Source: Gluconacetobacter tumulisoli | GTDB lineage: Bacteria; Pseudomonadota; Alphaproteobacteria; Acetobacterales; Acetobacteraceae | Assembly: GCF_014174155.1 (NCBI RefSeq) | Contig: NZ_JABEQM010000002.1 | Span: 358,466-422,465, forward strand | DNA length: 64,000 nucleotides | Reading direction: 5' to 3' | Shown: positions 27,363 to 35,271 of the stretch, in pieces | Numbering within the stretch: the first letter of the stretch is position 1 | Layout of the letters: each line of letters begins with the position of its first letter | Made by a program: the position numbers and the translations under genes | Notes under the pieces: model-generated | Database searches by the model: none | The model's input: the letters and a program-made list of their open reading frames with translations, nothing else | What the model was told of the DNA's origin: nothing

Positions 27363-28709
27363 TTGGGTCTGAAGCAGCGCCATATCCTGTTCATGGCATT
27401 GGGCGGGTCGGTCGGGGCGGGGTTGTTCCTGGGTTCGGGCGGGGCGATCCGGCAGGCGGGGTCGTCCGTCCTGGCGGCCTATGTGCTGTGCGGCCTTATC
27501 GTGTTCCTCATCGGCCGGGCGGCGGCGGAACTGGCGCTGAGCGATCCGGCGGGGCGGACGCTGAACGCGTTCGTCGGGCGCTACCTGGGCCCGCGCATGG
27601 AATTCCTGACCGGCTGGAGCTACTGGCTGATCTGGACGCTGGTGTGCATTTCGGAAATCACCGCCGCCGGGATCTTCGTGCGCTACTGGGTGCCCGGCGT
27701 GCCGCAATGGGCGGTCGCCGCCGTGCTGGGCGGGGTGCTGCTGGCCGTGGGGTCGCGCGCCGTCGCGACCTTCGGCGAAATGGAATTCTGGCTGGCCATC
27801 GTGAAGATCTGGGCCATCGTGGCGCTGATCCTGTGCGGGCTGGTCACGATCATCGGCCATGTCGGGCCGGCGGGGCCCGCCGCGTCGTTCGCCCATATCT
27901 GGGCGCCCGGGGTGATTCTGCCGCACGGGGCGGCGGGGTTCGCCGCCATCCTGCCGATGGCGCTGTTCGCCTTCGGCGGCACCGAGGTCGTGGCCCTGGC
28001 GGCGGCGGAGACCGATAACGCCGTCCGCGTGCTGCCGCGCGCGGTCAACGGCATCGTCGGGCGCATCGTGGTGTTCTATGTCGGCAGCCTGGCGGTCATC
28101 ATGGCGATCGTGCCGTGGGGGCAGGCCGATGCCACGCACAGCCCCTTCGTGCTGGCGTTCCAGCACATGGGCCTGCCGGCCGCCGCCGCCGGCATCAACG
28201 CCGTCATGGCGCTGGCGGCGCTGTCGTCCTGCAATACCGGGCTGTATGCCACCAGCCGGACCCTGGCCTCGCTGGCCGAAAGCGGCATGGCGTCGGCCCG
28301 GCTGCGCGACCGGGCGGCGAACGGCGTGCCCGCCCTGGCGTTCGGGGCGTCGTTCCTGACCGTCCTGGCGGGGGTGGTGCTGAATTATTTCCTGCCCGAC
28401 CGGCTGTTCGGCTACGCGATCCAGGGCGTGTCCTTCCTGCTGATCTTCGTCTGGGTCACGATCATGGCGGCCCATCTGTCCTACCGGCGCGGTGCGGTCG
28501 CGGGGGCCGGCGGCCGGCGGGTCGCGGCGCTGCCGTGGGCGCCGGCCAGCAACGGGGTGGCGATCGCCTTCCTGCTGGGCATCGGGGTGGATATCGTCCT
28601 GGGCGGGCACCTGTACGTGCCCTTCGTGCTGGATGTCGCGTGGCTGGGCGGGCTGCTGCTGGCACAGGGGTGGCTGGCCGCGCGCCCGGTGCCGGGGGCG
28701 ACGGTCTAG
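27363..28709 (+). CDS. Amino acid permease (APC superfamily, AAT type)
   Basis: 448-aa inner-membrane amino acid:proton symporter with about twelve membrane segments. It starts at LKQRHILFMALGGSVGAGLF, the glycine-rich first helix typical of AAT permeases. FAFGGTEVVALAAAE (helix 6) and SSCNTGLYATSRTL (helix 8) are also diagnostic. The TTG at 27363 is preceded by GAAGGGAGCGG and gives a short N-terminus; upstream codons in frame show no similarity. Substrate unknown. Confidence 0.85.
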   Translation: MGLKQRHILFMALGGSVGAGLFLGSGGAIRQAGSSVLAAYVLCGLIVFLIGRAAAELALSDPAGRTLNAFVGRYLGPRMEFLTGWSYWLIWTLVCISEITAAGIFVRYWVPGVPQWAVAAVLGGVLLAVGSRAVATFGEMEFWLAIVKIWAIVALILCGLVTIIGHVGPAGPAASFAHIWAPGVILPHGAAGFAAILPMALFAFGGTEVVALAAAETDNAVRVLPRAVNGIVGRIVVFYVGSLAVIMAIVPWGQADATHSPFVLAFQHMGLPAAAAGINAVMALAALSSCNTGLYATSRTLASLAESGMASARLRDRAANGVPALAFGASFLTVLAGVVLNYFLPDRLFGYAIQGVSFLLIFVWVTIMAAHLSYRRGAVAGAGGRRVAALPWAPASNGVAIAFLLGIGVDIVLGGHLYVPFVLDVAWLGGLLLAQGWLAARPVPGATV

Positions 28710-28733
28710 CCGTCACGAGAGACGCGTTGGGGG

Positions 28734-28868
28734 GATCGTGTTCGTTCTTTTTTGGAAAAAAGAACCAAAAAACTTTTGAACGTTCGGGGCCATGTGCCGG
28801 GGGCATTCGAGGGTCCCCGAACGGATCAAGGTCTTTTTGCTTCCTTTTCTTCAGATAAAGAAGAAATC
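28734..28868. repeat. Intergenic double-hairpin repeat (family 2), copy 2
   Basis: Nearly identical to 23322-23455. The perfect stem GTTCTTTTTT/AAAAAAGAAC is at 28744-28765, and a pyrimidine-rich hairpin lies at the end. It starts 24 bp after the permease stop and probably ends its transcript as well as that of the convergent lipoprotein gene. Confidence 0.8.
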
Positions 28869-28895
28869 CCCTGCCCGCTTGAGCATCGCGGGCGT

Positions 28896-29081
28896 TCAGT
28901 AGCCATGCCCTTCGAAGCCGTAGCTGCCGCGGGCGTAGCCGACGTTGCCGTAGCCGTCGCCCCGGAATGTGCGTGTGCCGCGATCGCCGTAGTCCGGCCC
29001 GCATGCCGCCAGCAGCAGCAGCCCCGCCAGCGGCAGCAGCATCAGTGCCCGCCGGCCCCTGCGTGCCGTGACCGGTGTCAT
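28896..29081 (-). CDS. Small lipoprotein, unknown
   Basis: 61-aa protein with a basic start (TPVTARRGRR), a hydrophobic signal and the lipobox LLLLAAC, giving a mature lipoprotein of about 35 residues rich in Gly, Tyr and Arg (DRGTRTFRGDGYGN). The start at 29081 is the best of several in-frame ATGs. Role unknown. It ends beside repeat family 2. Confidence 0.65.
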   Translation of the reverse strand: MTPVTARRGRRALMLLPLAGLLLLAACGPDYGDRGTRTFRGDGYGNVGYARGSYGFEGHGY

Positions 29082-29286
29082 CGCCGCCCTGCCCGTGCCC
29101 ATCGCCATGCCCCCGCGCCGTCCGGACCCGGGGTACCCCCGGGCGTGGCAGGGTGCAAGAGCAGCGTGCGGCCGGAACGGCGGGTTCTGGCGCACGGGTT
29201 GCCGGTCCGGCCCGCGCGCCGGGACCGTCCCGGGCGGCGTTCCCCCTGCCGCCGCGCGCTGCGGGCTCCCCCTTCCTTCCCGCCGC

Positions 29287-29475
29287 CTAGCGCCTGTTCA
29301 GCGTTTCGATCCCGTCCTGGACGGCCAGGACGTCCAGCAGGTCCTGGGACGTGATTTCCAGTTCGCGGAACAGGCGTTCGACGCGTCGCGTGACGGCATC
29401 GCGCGTTGCATGGGCCGGCGCGACGATCGGTCGCGCGAGCTGGCGCCGGAGGTCCCTGAAAACGAAGAAGCGCAT
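29287..29475 (-). CDS. Small hypothetical protein
   Basis: 62-aa ORF starting MRFFVFRDLRRQLARP, Arg-rich, with a likely amphipathic helix (DAVTRRVERLFRELEI) and the tail VQDGIETLNRR. No family recognised. It lies 53 bp after the hypothetical gene at 29529 on the same strand, so it may be its second cistron. Confidence 0.45.
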   Translation of the reverse strand: MRFFVFRDLRRQLARPIVAPAHATRDAVTRRVERLFRELEITSQDLLDVLAVQDGIETLNRR

Positions 29476-29528
29476 GAGAACGTCCTCGACCGTCGGTTGA
29501 TCCGATCAAACGGGGCCGGACCCGATCG

Positions 29529-30200
29529 CTACAAGGCGGTGCCCAGGCTTTCGGGATGCGGCCACAGGACATGGGTCATGCCCATGTCCAGTTCGTGCCA
29601 GCGCGCCATGGCGCCCAGGCAGCCGGCGCCGACGATATGGGCGCGCCGCGTGTGGTCGTCCTCCGGCGTGTCCGGTTCGTCGGCCGGTCCGCGCCGGTCG
29701 CCGGGGTTCGGTTCCCGCACCCGGCGCAGCCGCGTCACGTCCCGGCAGGGCGGACGGGGGGCCTCGCGCCGTCGGGGAAGCCAGTGCCCGGCGACGGCCA
29801 GGCAGGTGCCCAGCAGCGTGACCGCCGCGGCAAAGCGCGACTGGACGTAGCGATGGGGAAAGACGGGCCGCAGGGCGCTGCGCACGCCGGCCTCATCCCC
29901 GTTCTGGGCGGCGGCGATGGCTTCCAGGAACTGTCCTTCGGTCGGGCTGACGGCCTGCAGGCCCGTCAGCCCGACGTCCAGGCCGCCGGTGCCCAGGTCG
30001 GCCATCCGGGCGACCCCCTCGCGGAAGGCGCGCTCCACGCCCTCGAACTCTCGCCGGAAGCCCGGCACGTACAGCCCGCGCGCCTCGGCGGAGCCATGCG
30101 GACAGGCGGGTTGCCGCCGGCCGACGAGACGGCGGATCGTCCAGACCGTCAGCCTCTCGCTGCAGGAAAGATCGTTGAGGAAAAGCGCTGCGGGGGTCAT
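29529..30200 (-). CDS. Hypothetical protein, possibly iron-regulated
   Basis: 223-aa protein without a recognised family. It begins MTPAALFLNDLSCSERLTVW, with an Arg-rich segment near residue 30 and a mid-protein hydrophobic stretch (FAAAVTLLGTCLAVAGHWL) that could be one membrane helix. AGGAG directly precedes the ATG at 30200, which is therefore preferred over 30248. A Fur-box-like sequence lies about 55 bp upstream. Role unknown. Confidence 0.6.
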   Translation of the reverse strand: MTPAALFLNDLSCSERLTVWTIRRLVGRRQPACPHGSAEARGLYVPGFRREFEGVERAFREGVARMADLGTGGLDVGLTGLQAVSPTEGQFLEAIAAAQNGDEAGVRSALRPVFPHRYVQSRFAAAVTLLGTCLAVAGHWLPRRREAPRPPCRDVTRLRRVREPNPGDRRGPADEPDTPEDDHTRRAHIVGAGCLGAMARWHELDMGMTHVLWPHPESLGTAL

Positions 30201-30254
30201 GGGGCACTCCTGACCGGCGATTCCACCGTTCTGTTGCTGTCGCCGCACCGTAAT

Positions 30255-30275
30255 TGCGATCGACTCTTATTTGCA
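30255..30275. promoter_or_regulatory. Fur-box-like sequence
   Basis: Read on the minus strand, TGCAAATAAGAGTCGATCGC starts like the alphaproteobacterial Fur/Irr-type box (TGCAAATGAGAATCATT) and agrees at most of the left half. It lies about 55-75 bp upstream of the ATG at 30200, in promoter position. Function is inference. Confidence 0.4.
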
Positions 30276-30495
30276 ACACGAAAATGATCACCTCGCCGTT
30301 ATCAGCCCCGTTCTCGCCCGGGGGTGCCCGTTGGCCGGGCTGTGCCTTGGCCGATGCCGGCCCGTCCCACGCGTAAGATACTGCAAACGGGGCGAATGGT
30401 TTCCCGGGTGCCTTGCCTTCCGTGCCGTTTTTCATCCGTCCTCGCAGGATGTGACTCCGGATCGGGGTCCACGACGAAGCGGGTTTCAGAGTTGG

Positions 30496-30960
30496 ATGGA
30501 TCTGCGCGACCGGAGTGTGGCAACCATGGAGACAGACGGCCCGTCCTGCCGCGAGGCAGCGAAGCGTTACGGTGTAGCCCCCCGCATCGTGGTCCGGTGG
30601 ATGCGGCGTTTCGGGGCGCGCCGGTCACCGAGCGTGCCGGGCGCGGCGTCCGGGTCGATTGCCGCTCTGCCCGGGCGTGCGTTCACGACGAGGGCGCGGC
30701 TTAAAAAAACGCTCGTCGCAGTCGCGACCGGATCGTCCTGACGTCGCCCGGCGCCTGGCACAATGGCGGACATACCAGCGCCCTGTCGAACCCGGCCGCC
30801 TGGTGTGCATCGGTGGTCGTGCGCGAGGTGCCGCCGGTTCGCGCGCGGCGAACGGCTCCGGGCCGAAATGCCTTGGGGTCGTGGACCACCATGACCTTTA
30901 TTGCCGTCCTGCGGGTCGATCTTGCAGTCGAATGGAAAGAGACGTGTCAGGAACGGAAAA
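30496..30960 (+). pseudogene. IS630-type transposase remnant
   Basis: The N-terminal helix-turn-helix of an IS630 transposase is readable: MDLRDRSVATMETDGPSCRE, then AAKRYGVAPRIVVRWMRRF. After frameshifts a second piece follows in other frames: EPGRLVCI (DDE strand region), then WTTMTFIAVLRVD near 30890. The catalytic acids are lost and the rest of the element is missing. No clear terminal inverted repeats. It lies directly before the low-GC acyltransferase gene. Confidence 0.65.
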
Positions 30961-30982
30961 TATCTTAATTGAGCCGATTCCG

Positions 30983-31753
30983 TCATGTATCATGCATCTT
31001 CGTATTTTTTGTGAATTCTTCCGGTATGTCGTCCATTCTGTGCGTTCTGGACCATACAATGCCTTCGCGGATTTTCTTCGCCGGTACGCCGCCATAGATG
31101 CAGTTGGATTCCACATGTCCGGTCGCAAGCGCCATTTGCCCGATGATGCTGCCTGTCTCTATGACGCATCCTTTGGAGACCCGAGCGCCATTTCCGATCC
31201 AGACATGCGCGTGTATGATCACGTCAGCCGGCAGGGACAGCCGCTCTCCAGTCGCCGCGTCGAAAACGCCGTGCCCGTCGGATGTCCTGATCATGATGTT
31301 CGACGACAACATGCAGTCGTTTCCGAGCAGGACCGCCCTGTCGTCCGCTTCACATAAAATGATTGCCTGCTCTACCGTGCTTCCCGAGCCTATGCCGACC
31401 GTATTGTTTTTTCCGTTCAGATGAAGATTCAGCTGCTTTAATCTGCAATCGTTCGAAATATGGATGATATGGCCCGATCCCCGCACCCTTATGTTGCAGT
31501 TGATGAGTTTCACCCCTGCCCCGATTATGAGTACGGCGTCATGAGCCAATATCTCTATTTTGGTCTTGTCATTGATATCAACGCCTTCCGATACAAGAAT
31601 TTCGGAGTTTCGTCCGCTTATCGTTATATTCTGCGTCTTGTTTATGGAATTCAATTTCTCTTTGTTTTCTTGCGTCGTCAGATATAGGTTTTTTTCTTTT
31701 ATGATGCTGTCGAGTCTGGCTAATTGTATTGAATATTTTTTTAATTCTGTCAT
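30983..31753 (-). CDS. Hexapeptide-repeat (left-handed beta-helix) acyltransferase
   Basis: 256-aa protein. The first 50 residues are helical and charged, then come irregular hexapeptide repeats forming a left-handed beta-helix. The C-terminal part RTSDGHGVFD (catalytic-type His), VWIGNGARVSKGCVI and IYGGVPAKKIREGI is typical of O-acetyltransferases of surface polysaccharides. Base composition is clearly lower in GC than the neighbours, with runs such as TTTTTTAATT at its 5' end, so it was probably acquired horizontally. It stands alone, without other polysaccharide genes in view. Confidence 0.85.
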   Translation of the reverse strand: MTELKKYSIQLARLDSIIKEKNLYLTTQENKEKLNSINKTQNITISGRNSEILVSEGVDINDKTKIEILAHDAVLIIGAGVKLINCNIRVRGSGHIIHISNDCRLKQLNLHLNGKNNTVGIGSGSTVEQAIILCEADDRAVLLGNDCMLSSNIMIRTSDGHGVFDAATGERLSLPADVIIHAHVWIGNGARVSKGCVIETGSIIGQMALATGHVESNCIYGGVPAKKIREGIVWSRTHRMDDIPEEFTKNTKMHDT

Positions 31754-32310
31754 GACGACGTCCCCGATATTCGGATATTACCCTTAACTCCACGAAGTTT
31801 GAGTGTCTATCCACAAACAGACTGAATCGGTTGTGATTCCGTCGTTCGGGGACGCTTCGCGGGAGGCATGGATATGGACGACGGAGAATTGCGGTCGATG
31901 TGACCGCAGTGGGCGGCGCTGCCGGCTGAGCCGCCGCCCCGCAGCATGGTGAACGGCTATTTCCTGCGCTGGCAGCATGATCGCATTCGATCGACCGCCG
32001 CAGGGTAGCCAGGGCCGGAAACGGATGGACCAAATGCATGCGCGTTCCTGAGCCGGGCGGCACGGATCCGCAAGGGGGCCGATGATCGCGAGGGAATCCG
32101 GTCCGCGCCCGGCCGATGTTTTTCTCTTTTTCTTCTATTGCAATTGAGAGTCGGTCGCAATATGAGGGAGGAACCCACGGGGCGCCGACAGATATCCGAC
32201 CGTCGATTTCCCAACATTGTTCCGTGGAACCTTCAGGCGGCATGGGCGGCGTCTTTCCGGCGCCTCCGATGCCGCCGCCTTCTTTTCGATCCTCCGGGAG
32301 GGCGCCGACG
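31754..32310. other. Gene-free stretch
   Basis: No supported gene. The left half contains short phrases such as TGAATCGGTTGTGATTCC that look like debris from insertion sequences, but I cannot assign them. The right end holds the ribosome binding site CGGGAGGG for the gene at 32311. Confidence 0.4.
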
Positions 32311-33282
32311 ATGACTGAGACAATCGGCTGCGACGTCAACTGGCACCTTGCGCATTCGCAGCCCGCGCATCTGCTTGACTATTTCGATCCCGCCCGGGGA
32401 TTTGCCGGGCAGATCAATCCCCTCGTCAGCCGGTTCCGCGACATCCAGGCGCTGTGCGACGCCGGGGACGGCGACGAGCCCCTGATGCAGCTGCGCAACG
32501 CGCTGGCCTTCCACCTGGTGAAAATGTCCCGCTGGTGGGGCTTCGATTTCTGTCCGCGCGGCCTGACGGGCGTGCGCAATCCGCTGTTCCTGAGCTATGT
32601 GAAGGCACATGCCGCCCGCGTGGTCGAGGACGAATCGTTCTTCGACCTGTTCACCATGCAGCATCACATGCATGCCAACGATGCCGGCCATATCCTGGTT
32701 CTCGGCCGGGACGACCGGACCGTGCCCGCCCTGCTCTACGGGCTGGATGGCCAGAAGGGGTTTCGCTTCACGTCGCGGGCGAATGGCGCGGACATCGCAT
32801 GGTACCGCCACAGCTATCCGGATTTCGCCAGCGCGTGGCTGGCCGCGCGGACGATCCGCTGCCCGGGCGAACGGCTCTGCGACACGTTGCCCGAGCGCCT
32901 GGCCGCCGAGCGCGAGCATGCCTGGGCGCGGTCCTGGCACCAGCGCTATTTTCATCGTGCCGGCACCCGGCCGGTGGTCCAGCTCTATACCGAAGCCTAT
33001 GCGCAGCTTTCGGTCTGCCAGTCGGCGTTCGGCCGGGCGGAATTCGAGACCATCGTGAACGACCTGGCCTTCAAGATCGTGAGAACCGCGTTCGAGCGCG
33101 CCATGACCATCGCCGACATGATCGAGGAAGGCGGGACCATGGACATGAACCTGCGCGTCGCCAATGGCGTCAAGCAGCGCGCCCGCACCTTCATCGCCGC
33201 CTGCGTCGATCCCTGCCGGCGGCCCGAGATGGATACGCTGCTGGACCGGACGATCGCCTATCGGCCCCGGCGCTGTTCATGA
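32311..33282 (+). CDS. Hypothetical protein, unknown function
   Basis: 323-aa soluble protein, unrecognised. It begins MTETIGCDVNWHLAHSQPAH and has conserved-looking aromatic and His-rich stretches (FDLFTMQHHMHANDAGH, RSWHQRYFHRAGTRP). GGAGGG before the ATG at 32311 supports this start over an upstream extension to 32116. No signal peptide or membrane helix. The His clusters might bind metal, but that is speculation. Confidence 0.65.
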   Translation: MTETIGCDVNWHLAHSQPAHLLDYFDPARGFAGQINPLVSRFRDIQALCDAGDGDEPLMQLRNALAFHLVKMSRWWGFDFCPRGLTGVRNPLFLSYVKAHAARVVEDESFFDLFTMQHHMHANDAGHILVLGRDDRTVPALLYGLDGQKGFRFTSRANGADIAWYRHSYPDFASAWLAARTIRCPGERLCDTLPERLAAEREHAWARSWHQRYFHRAGTRPVVQLYTEAYAQLSVCQSAFGRAEFETIVNDLAFKIVRTAFERAMTIADMIEEGGTMDMNLRVANGVKQRARTFIAACVDPCRRPEMDTLLDRTIAYRPRRCS

Positions 33283-33352
33283 CGGTGGCGGGGGCGCGTG
33301 CGGAGCGTCCTTCAGGGTTTTTTTGAAAAAGGATTCCTGCCGGTCGCCGGCC

Positions 33353-33919
33353 CTACCCCCACATGCGGCGGAGGAGGCCATCGCGCAGCACCCGCGCGTG
33401 ATAGAGCGCGGCCAGGCCGTGCCCCACGGCCAGCACGACGATGGCCCACGCCAGCCAGTTATGGATCTGGCCCAGCATATGGTGCGTCGCGTGGTCGAAC
33501 GGGCCGAAGGGCGAATTGATGGGGATGCCGAACGCCACTACCGGCCGGCCGCCCGACCAGCGCGCCATGTAGCCCAGCGCGAGTTCCACCCCGATCATCA
33601 CGTAGAGCAGCCCGTGCACCGCATGCGCCGCCCGGTCGGCCATCGTGCCCGCCGAGGCGAAGCGGATGGCCCGCCCGCCCGTGACCCGCCATGCCACCCG
33701 CGTCACGAACACCGCCGCCAGCAGCACGCCCAGGGACAGGTGCAGCGACACCAGCGGCGCGCGATCGGCGCGCGGCAGGCGGATCCAGATCTCGCCCAGC
33801 GCGAATTGCGCCAGGATCAGCAGCGCGGTCGCCCAATGCAGCCAGCGTGTCTCGCGGCTGTAGCGGACGGGGGAGGCGACCTGCCGCCCGTCACTGTCGA
33901 TCACGCCCGCGCCGTCCAT
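33353..33919 (-). CDS. Cytochrome b561 family protein
   Basis: 188-aa four-helix membrane cytochrome of the bacterial b561 type, likely passing electrons between quinol and a periplasmic partner such as superoxide. Haem-ligand histidines are seen in RWLHWATALL, SLHLSLGVLL, HAVHGLLYVM and QIHNWLAW. The ATG at 33919 is chosen; the frame stays open further upstream only because it reads through the CRISPR repeats. T-rich sequence at 33318-33324 lies between it and the convergent gene at 32311-33282. Confidence 0.9.
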   Translation of the reverse strand: MDGAGVIDSDGRQVASPVRYSRETRWLHWATALLILAQFALGEIWIRLPRADRAPLVSLHLSLGVLLAAVFVTRVAWRVTGGRAIRFASAGTMADRAAHAVHGLLYVMIGVELALGYMARWSGGRPVVAFGIPINSPFGPFDHATHHMLGQIHNWLAWAIVVLAVGHGLAALYHARVLRDGLLRRMWG

Positions 33920-34053
33920 GCCCCGCCCCTTCGTTCTGCCGCCCTCGCCGATACGCCAGCGGACCGAACGAATGCAAGAGCTGCACGCGGTGGGAACAAC
34001 TGTCGGACCTGTATCGCGGCCGTCGGCAATAGGGCGGACATCATATCGCCGAG

Positions 34054-34151
34054 GTTTCAGTCCTCGCCTCCATGCGGGAGGCGACACGCCATTGCCCGCA
34101 CGACTTTCGCGCTGCAGGAGTTTCAATCCACGCCCCCGCACGGGAGGCGAC
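34054..34151 (-). CRISPR. CRISPR remnant: two 32-bp repeats, one 34-bp spacer
   Basis: A repeat at 34120-34151 begins GTTTCAATCCACGCCCCCGC and ends GGGAGGCGAC, the type I-C repeat in reverse. A second at 34054-34085 begins GTTTCAGTCCTCGCC and ends the same way, with six differences in 32. Between them is a 34-bp unique spacer (34086-34119), a normal I-C size. Transcription should run on the minus strand, making the degenerate copy the distal terminal repeat, as expected. No further repeat and no cas gene lies in the window, so it is an orphan or decaying array. Confidence 0.8.
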
Positions 34152-34415
34152 CCCATGGGTAATATCGCACTGATCCGTCAGGCAAAACAGGCCCGGTTGC
34201 GCGAACCTGCCGTGTGTGCCGTCCGGAAGGCGGGGTGGGGCGGGTTGGGGGAGGCGCGGTCCGTGGGTTATATTCGTTTCGGGCGGTGTGCGAACCTGCC
34301 GGGAACATGGGGGCCGCTTGGGGTTCGCGCGTTGCATCGGCAGCGGGTTGTTTCGGACGTGGCCGCCCGGGGCGGGCTGCGGGGTCGGATCCGCGCCTGG
34401 CTTGCGGGCGGTCCC

Positions 34416-35114
34416 TTATCCGCCCGCGCGGTGGCGGTGCAGGACATCGACCGAAATCGTGGCGGCGTCCAGGATGTGCTGGCGGGTCAGGCGGGCGACG
34501 GCGTCGGGGTCGCGGCGGCGGCAGGCCGCCAGCAGGGCCAGGTGTTCGGCGTCCGTCACGTGCTTGCGTCCGGCGATTTCCAGATGGCCGCGAATATAGC
34601 GGTCGACCCGGCGATGCAGGCCCTCGATCATCTCCAGCAGGCGGGGGCGGCCGGCGGCCGCGTAGATCGCGCCGTGGAAGGCCCAGTTCAGCGGCCCCGA
34701 CCGGGCCATGCCGTCCGGGGCGTCGCTGGTGCCGGCGACGAAGGCGTCGTACGCGTCCTCGATCCGCGCCAGGTCCAGGCGGGTCATGCGCGCCACCGCC
34801 TGGGCGGCGGCCCGTTCCTCCAGCAGGGCGCGGATTTCGGAAAACTCGATGATGTCGGCCTCGGACAGGCCCGTGACCATCGCGCCGCGATTGGGCTGGA
34901 AGGCGACCAGGCCCTCGGCCTCCAGCTGCTTCAGGGCCTCGCGCACCGGGATGGTGCTGACGCCGAAACCGCTGGCCAGTTCGGATTGCGGCAGGGCCTG
35001 CCCCTCGGCCAGGAGCCCGTCCAGGATCGCGTCGCGCAGCGCGTTGCCCACGGATTCGGACGCGATGCCGCGCGGTTCGTCGCCCGCGCGGGTGTAGATG
35101 CTCGCCGGCAGCAT
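34416..35114 (-). CDS. GntR family regulator (FCD/FadR subfamily), probable putA regulator
   Basis: 232-aa regulator: winged helix-turn-helix (residues 15-80, SELASGFGVSTIPVREALKQ, then LEAEGLVAFQPNRGAMV) and a C-terminal all-helical FCD effector domain. The ATG at 35114 is used; the reading frame continues upstream into antisense of putA and is not real. It is divergent from putA across 157 bp containing a perfect ATCATATATGAT palindrome. The most likely target is putA. Confidence 0.9.
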   Translation of the reverse strand: MLPASIYTRAGDEPRGIASESVGNALRDAILDGLLAEGQALPQSELASGFGVSTIPVREALKQLEAEGLVAFQPNRGAMVTGLSEADIIEFSEIRALLEERAAAQAVARMTRLDLARIEDAYDAFVAGTSDAPDGMARSGPLNWAFHGAIYAAAGRPRLLEMIEGLHRRVDRYIRGHLEIAGRKHVTDAEHLALLAACRRRDPDAVARLTRQHILDAATISVDVLHRHRAGG

Positions 35115-35163
35115 GGCTGTCCCCTTCGATCCGCGTCGATGCGGATCATATACACTCTTGAGA

Positions 35164-35175
35164 ATCATATATGAT
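35164..35175. promoter_or_regulatory. ATCATATATGAT palindrome, candidate GntR operator
   Basis: Perfect 12-bp palindrome in the gap between the GntR gene and putA, with a related half-site (GATCATATACAC) at 35145-35156. FadR-subfamily regulators bind short AT-rich palindromes of this kind. It is the only AT-rich patch of this gap. Assignment is inference from position and symmetry. Confidence 0.55.
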
Positions 35176-35271
35176 CTGATAGGGGGATGAGTCCAGAGGC
35201 CGTCGCCGTCCGCAAGGGCGCGTCGCGGCCGCCCAGCACCCCGTTCCACCCTGGCCAGCGGACCCGAGACC

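Noticed and set aside
31784..31978. Possible insertion-sequence end near TGAATCGGTTGTGATTCC
   Set aside because: No transposase part and no matching opposite end could be seen.
33920..34156. N-terminal extension of the cytochrome b561 frame
   Set aside because: The extension translates the CRISPR repeats and has no similarity to b561; the ATG at 33919 fits the family.
34152..34415. Further CRISPR repeats right of the mini-array
   Set aside because: No sequence close to the 32-bp repeat is found at the expected distance; only a short GCGAACCTGCCG duplication is present.
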